DNA of 64,000 bases from positions 6,513,177 through 6,577,176 of the forward strand of contig SSBO01000012.1 of the NCBI GenBank assembly GCA_005281725.1, read 5' to 3'. Position numbers and translations under genes: made by a program. The notes beneath the pieces were generated by a model. The model did no database searches. It worked only from the letters and a program-made list of their open reading frames with translations, and was not told the DNA's origin. Positions 62,465 through 64,000 of the stretch are shown piece after piece (position 1 is the stretch's first letter; each line of letters opens with the position of its first letter). The DNA is from Wuchereria bancrofti (Eukaryota > Nematoda > Chromadorea > Rhabditida > Onchocercidae).

Positions 62465-63647
62465 TCACTTAGTGAAATCATCGGCAAAAGAATCACTATC
62501 CACAGAAACATCAAATTTGCCACCACTTTTGTCCACCAAGATTATATATTTGTCTTTTCGCAATTTAGTCTGTTCATGTCTTCTGACGCCGACTTCCGGA
62601 CTTCGACCACTTGAGAACTGCTTAATAGCACTGAGACGTATCATGACGTGGTACGTACAGTTATGATCAGTAAAATGTAAGCTAAGAAAAATGAAATACA
62701 AACAACTGCAAAAAGCACTACTGATGTAGAACAAATATGAACAAAGAAAGCAATAATACAAGGAAGAATTAGACGTCCCAGAGCTATCCCAACAGCATAC
62801 AATAGGTTTAATGACAATCGGTTTGATAGGTCCTGTTTATCTAGCCAACAAAACAGGAAAGGCAACGACGATCCCAAAGATAAGCTTGTAATCGTTTAAG
62901 AACATATTATGAGTTGGCTTCCAATTTTTGATGATAAAAAAAATAAGATTCAGTCAACATAGAAGTTTCGGAACGGAACTAACCTAAAATAAACACTGTG
63001 CAAAATATAGTGGGAAGTGAACGCGCACCTACAGCAATATAATCAACAATAGTTGCAACGAAAAGTACGAAATTTGATAAGTGACTAATGTTAATGAATC
63101 CAGTCCTGAATATATTTTAAGTTAGCCATCAGAGACACAATAGAAATTTTATAAAATTAAAAAATTGACTGAAGACATTACACTAACCTGGAGCTAGGCA
63201 ATATATAATATTTCATCAAAATGTGAGTCTTAAAACTAACGCAAGTATGGACAGCACTCTCGCTGCAACGATGCCAAACCAGAAAATGGATGTAAGGAAA
63301 AGCCCATCTCGTTGAGAAAGACTTAGTTCCGATCTGAATAAAGCATAGAAAGTCAGCCTTCTCCAACAGCGAACTCGATATCATCCATCAACAAAAAAAA
63401 CAAGATTGAACACGCACGCCATGAGACTGTCTTTTCTTCCAATCCGTAAATGAATTTGGAGTTACCTGGAGCTAGGGAATATATAAATGTTGCATATAAA
63501 ATAGAGTTTCAAAGTTATAAACAGAAGATGCAATTTCCTTTTGGATATTGTTCTGCATGGATGTATGACAATTTCAAGCCTTGCAAAGAGAAGAGCAAAG
63601 AAACACGGCACCAAAACGGCACCACATAAGACAAAACTGAGAGGACA
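62465..63647 (-). CDS. MFS transporter, MFSD4/NaGLT1-like, C-terminal half (partial)
   Basis: Major-facilitator multipass membrane protein; substrate unknown. Minus-strand exons 63466-63647 (start uncertain), 63241-63333, 62984-63105, 62659-62840 and 62465-62617 join in phase to at least 243 residues. Hydrophobic segments in order: SFVLCGAVLVPCFFALLFA, GLFLTSIFWFGIVAARVLSI, FVLFVATIVDYIAV, LLYAVGIALGRLILPCIIAF and VVLFAVVCISFFLAYILLII, then a charged cytosolic tail ending FADDFTK. The order of a TSxFWxxxxxxR motif, an SLPTIF loop segment and a GxxLGRxxxP helix resembles MFSD4-type transporters as I remember them. The last intron would be only 41 nt (62618-62658), short for this locus but phase-consistent. 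The first six helices must lie upstream, mostly beyond the right edge. Family assignment is by pattern, not by search. Confidence 0.6.
63187..63485. repeat. Duplicated motif inside the MFS transporter gene
   Basis: CCTGGAGCTAGG followed by C or G and then AATATATA occurs at 63187-63207 and 63465-63485, 20 of 21 identical, with weaker similarity for some 40 bp to the right of each copy. In the right copy the motif forms the end of an exon and its 5' splice donor; the left copy lies in the following intron. Confidence 0.65.
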
Positions 63648-64000
63648 CTGCAGACAATCACTTTCTTCCTCTCTCCTCTTTTAGCATACAATTCAGTTAA
63701 GCACATGTTTTTTAATAAATCTATAAAAAGTTGTTATAAAGCAAGATTTCAGTTTAATATTCCTAACTCATGCTAATTACAGCTACTAGACTCGGTGAAC
63801 AAAATAAAACTCATGATAAACACCAGTAAAAGCCATTATAAAACTTGCAGAAGGCTAACATAACCTCTACGATCCGCAAACGGAATACCGTGATATAACT
63901 GCCATTACACAGTGTTGCAACAAAACAAATAACACAGGCCCAAAAATGTCGCTACTGCATAAACGATATGAAAATTTTGAAATAGACCAAATTGAAAAAA
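63648..64000. other. Right edge, probably intron or upstream part of the MFS gene
   Basis: In-frame sequence (KRREEESDCLQ) continues upstream of the assigned exon start for about 40 nt, so the exon may begin near 63685. Beyond that I see no further coding segment before the window ends. Confidence 0.35.

Overview
The window is a stretch of AT-rich, intron-rich metazoan DNA, almost certainly from a nematode, and most likely a clade III (spirurid or filarial-type) worm. The evidence is the nematode-type gene set (UNC-31/CAPS, KLP-11/KIF3B, an ELO-family fatty-acid elongase, CCM2), GT-AG introns of roughly 40-1000 nt, 3' splice sites placed 0-6 nt before several start codons (as expected for spliced-leader trans-splicing), and a 5S rRNA-like gene next to a spliced-leader-like RNA. 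The species call is inference.

Layout. 0.5-3.3 kb (minus): CCM2/malcavernin orthologue with a PTB domain and a harmonin-homology domain, N-terminus not found. 3.3-10.5 kb: mostly non-coding, with one weak candidate for a small secreted peptide. 10.56-12.0 kb (plus): complete ELO-family elongase. 14.1-14.5 kb (minus): a 5S rRNA-like gene followed about 160 nt downstream, in the same orientation, by an RNA gene with a variant SL1 leader, a conserved-shape first stem-loop, a U-tract and a 3' hairpin. 14.5-22 kb: no gene seen. 22.1-28.7 kb (minus): an uncharacterised serine-rich coding region, then the complete kinesin-II motor gene klp-11 in 17 exons, one of whose introns uses a GC donor. 28.7-40.7 kb: mostly non-coding, with a 4-bp-periodic repeat tract and isolated exon-like segments. 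40.7-41.7 kb (plus): a complete four-exon gene for an unrecognised secreted, cysteine-containing 200-aa protein. 41.7-47.3 kb: no gene seen. 47.35-61.55 kb (plus): complete unc-31 (CAPS/CADPS), 33 exons, 1398 aa, including a frame-neutral 36-nt micro-exon. 62.46-64.0 kb (minus): the C-terminal half of a multipass MFS (MFSD4-like) transporter running off the right edge.

The genes do not form one pathway. Two are neuronal or ciliary trafficking components (UNC-31 in dense-core vesicle priming, KLP-11 in intraflagellar transport). The most unusual item is the lone 5S/SL-like unit. Exon boundaries were worked out by hand: for klp-11, unc-31, the elongase, the secreted protein, and the listed exons of the CCM2 and transporter genes, every listed exon junction keeps reading phase, which is the main internal check on those models.
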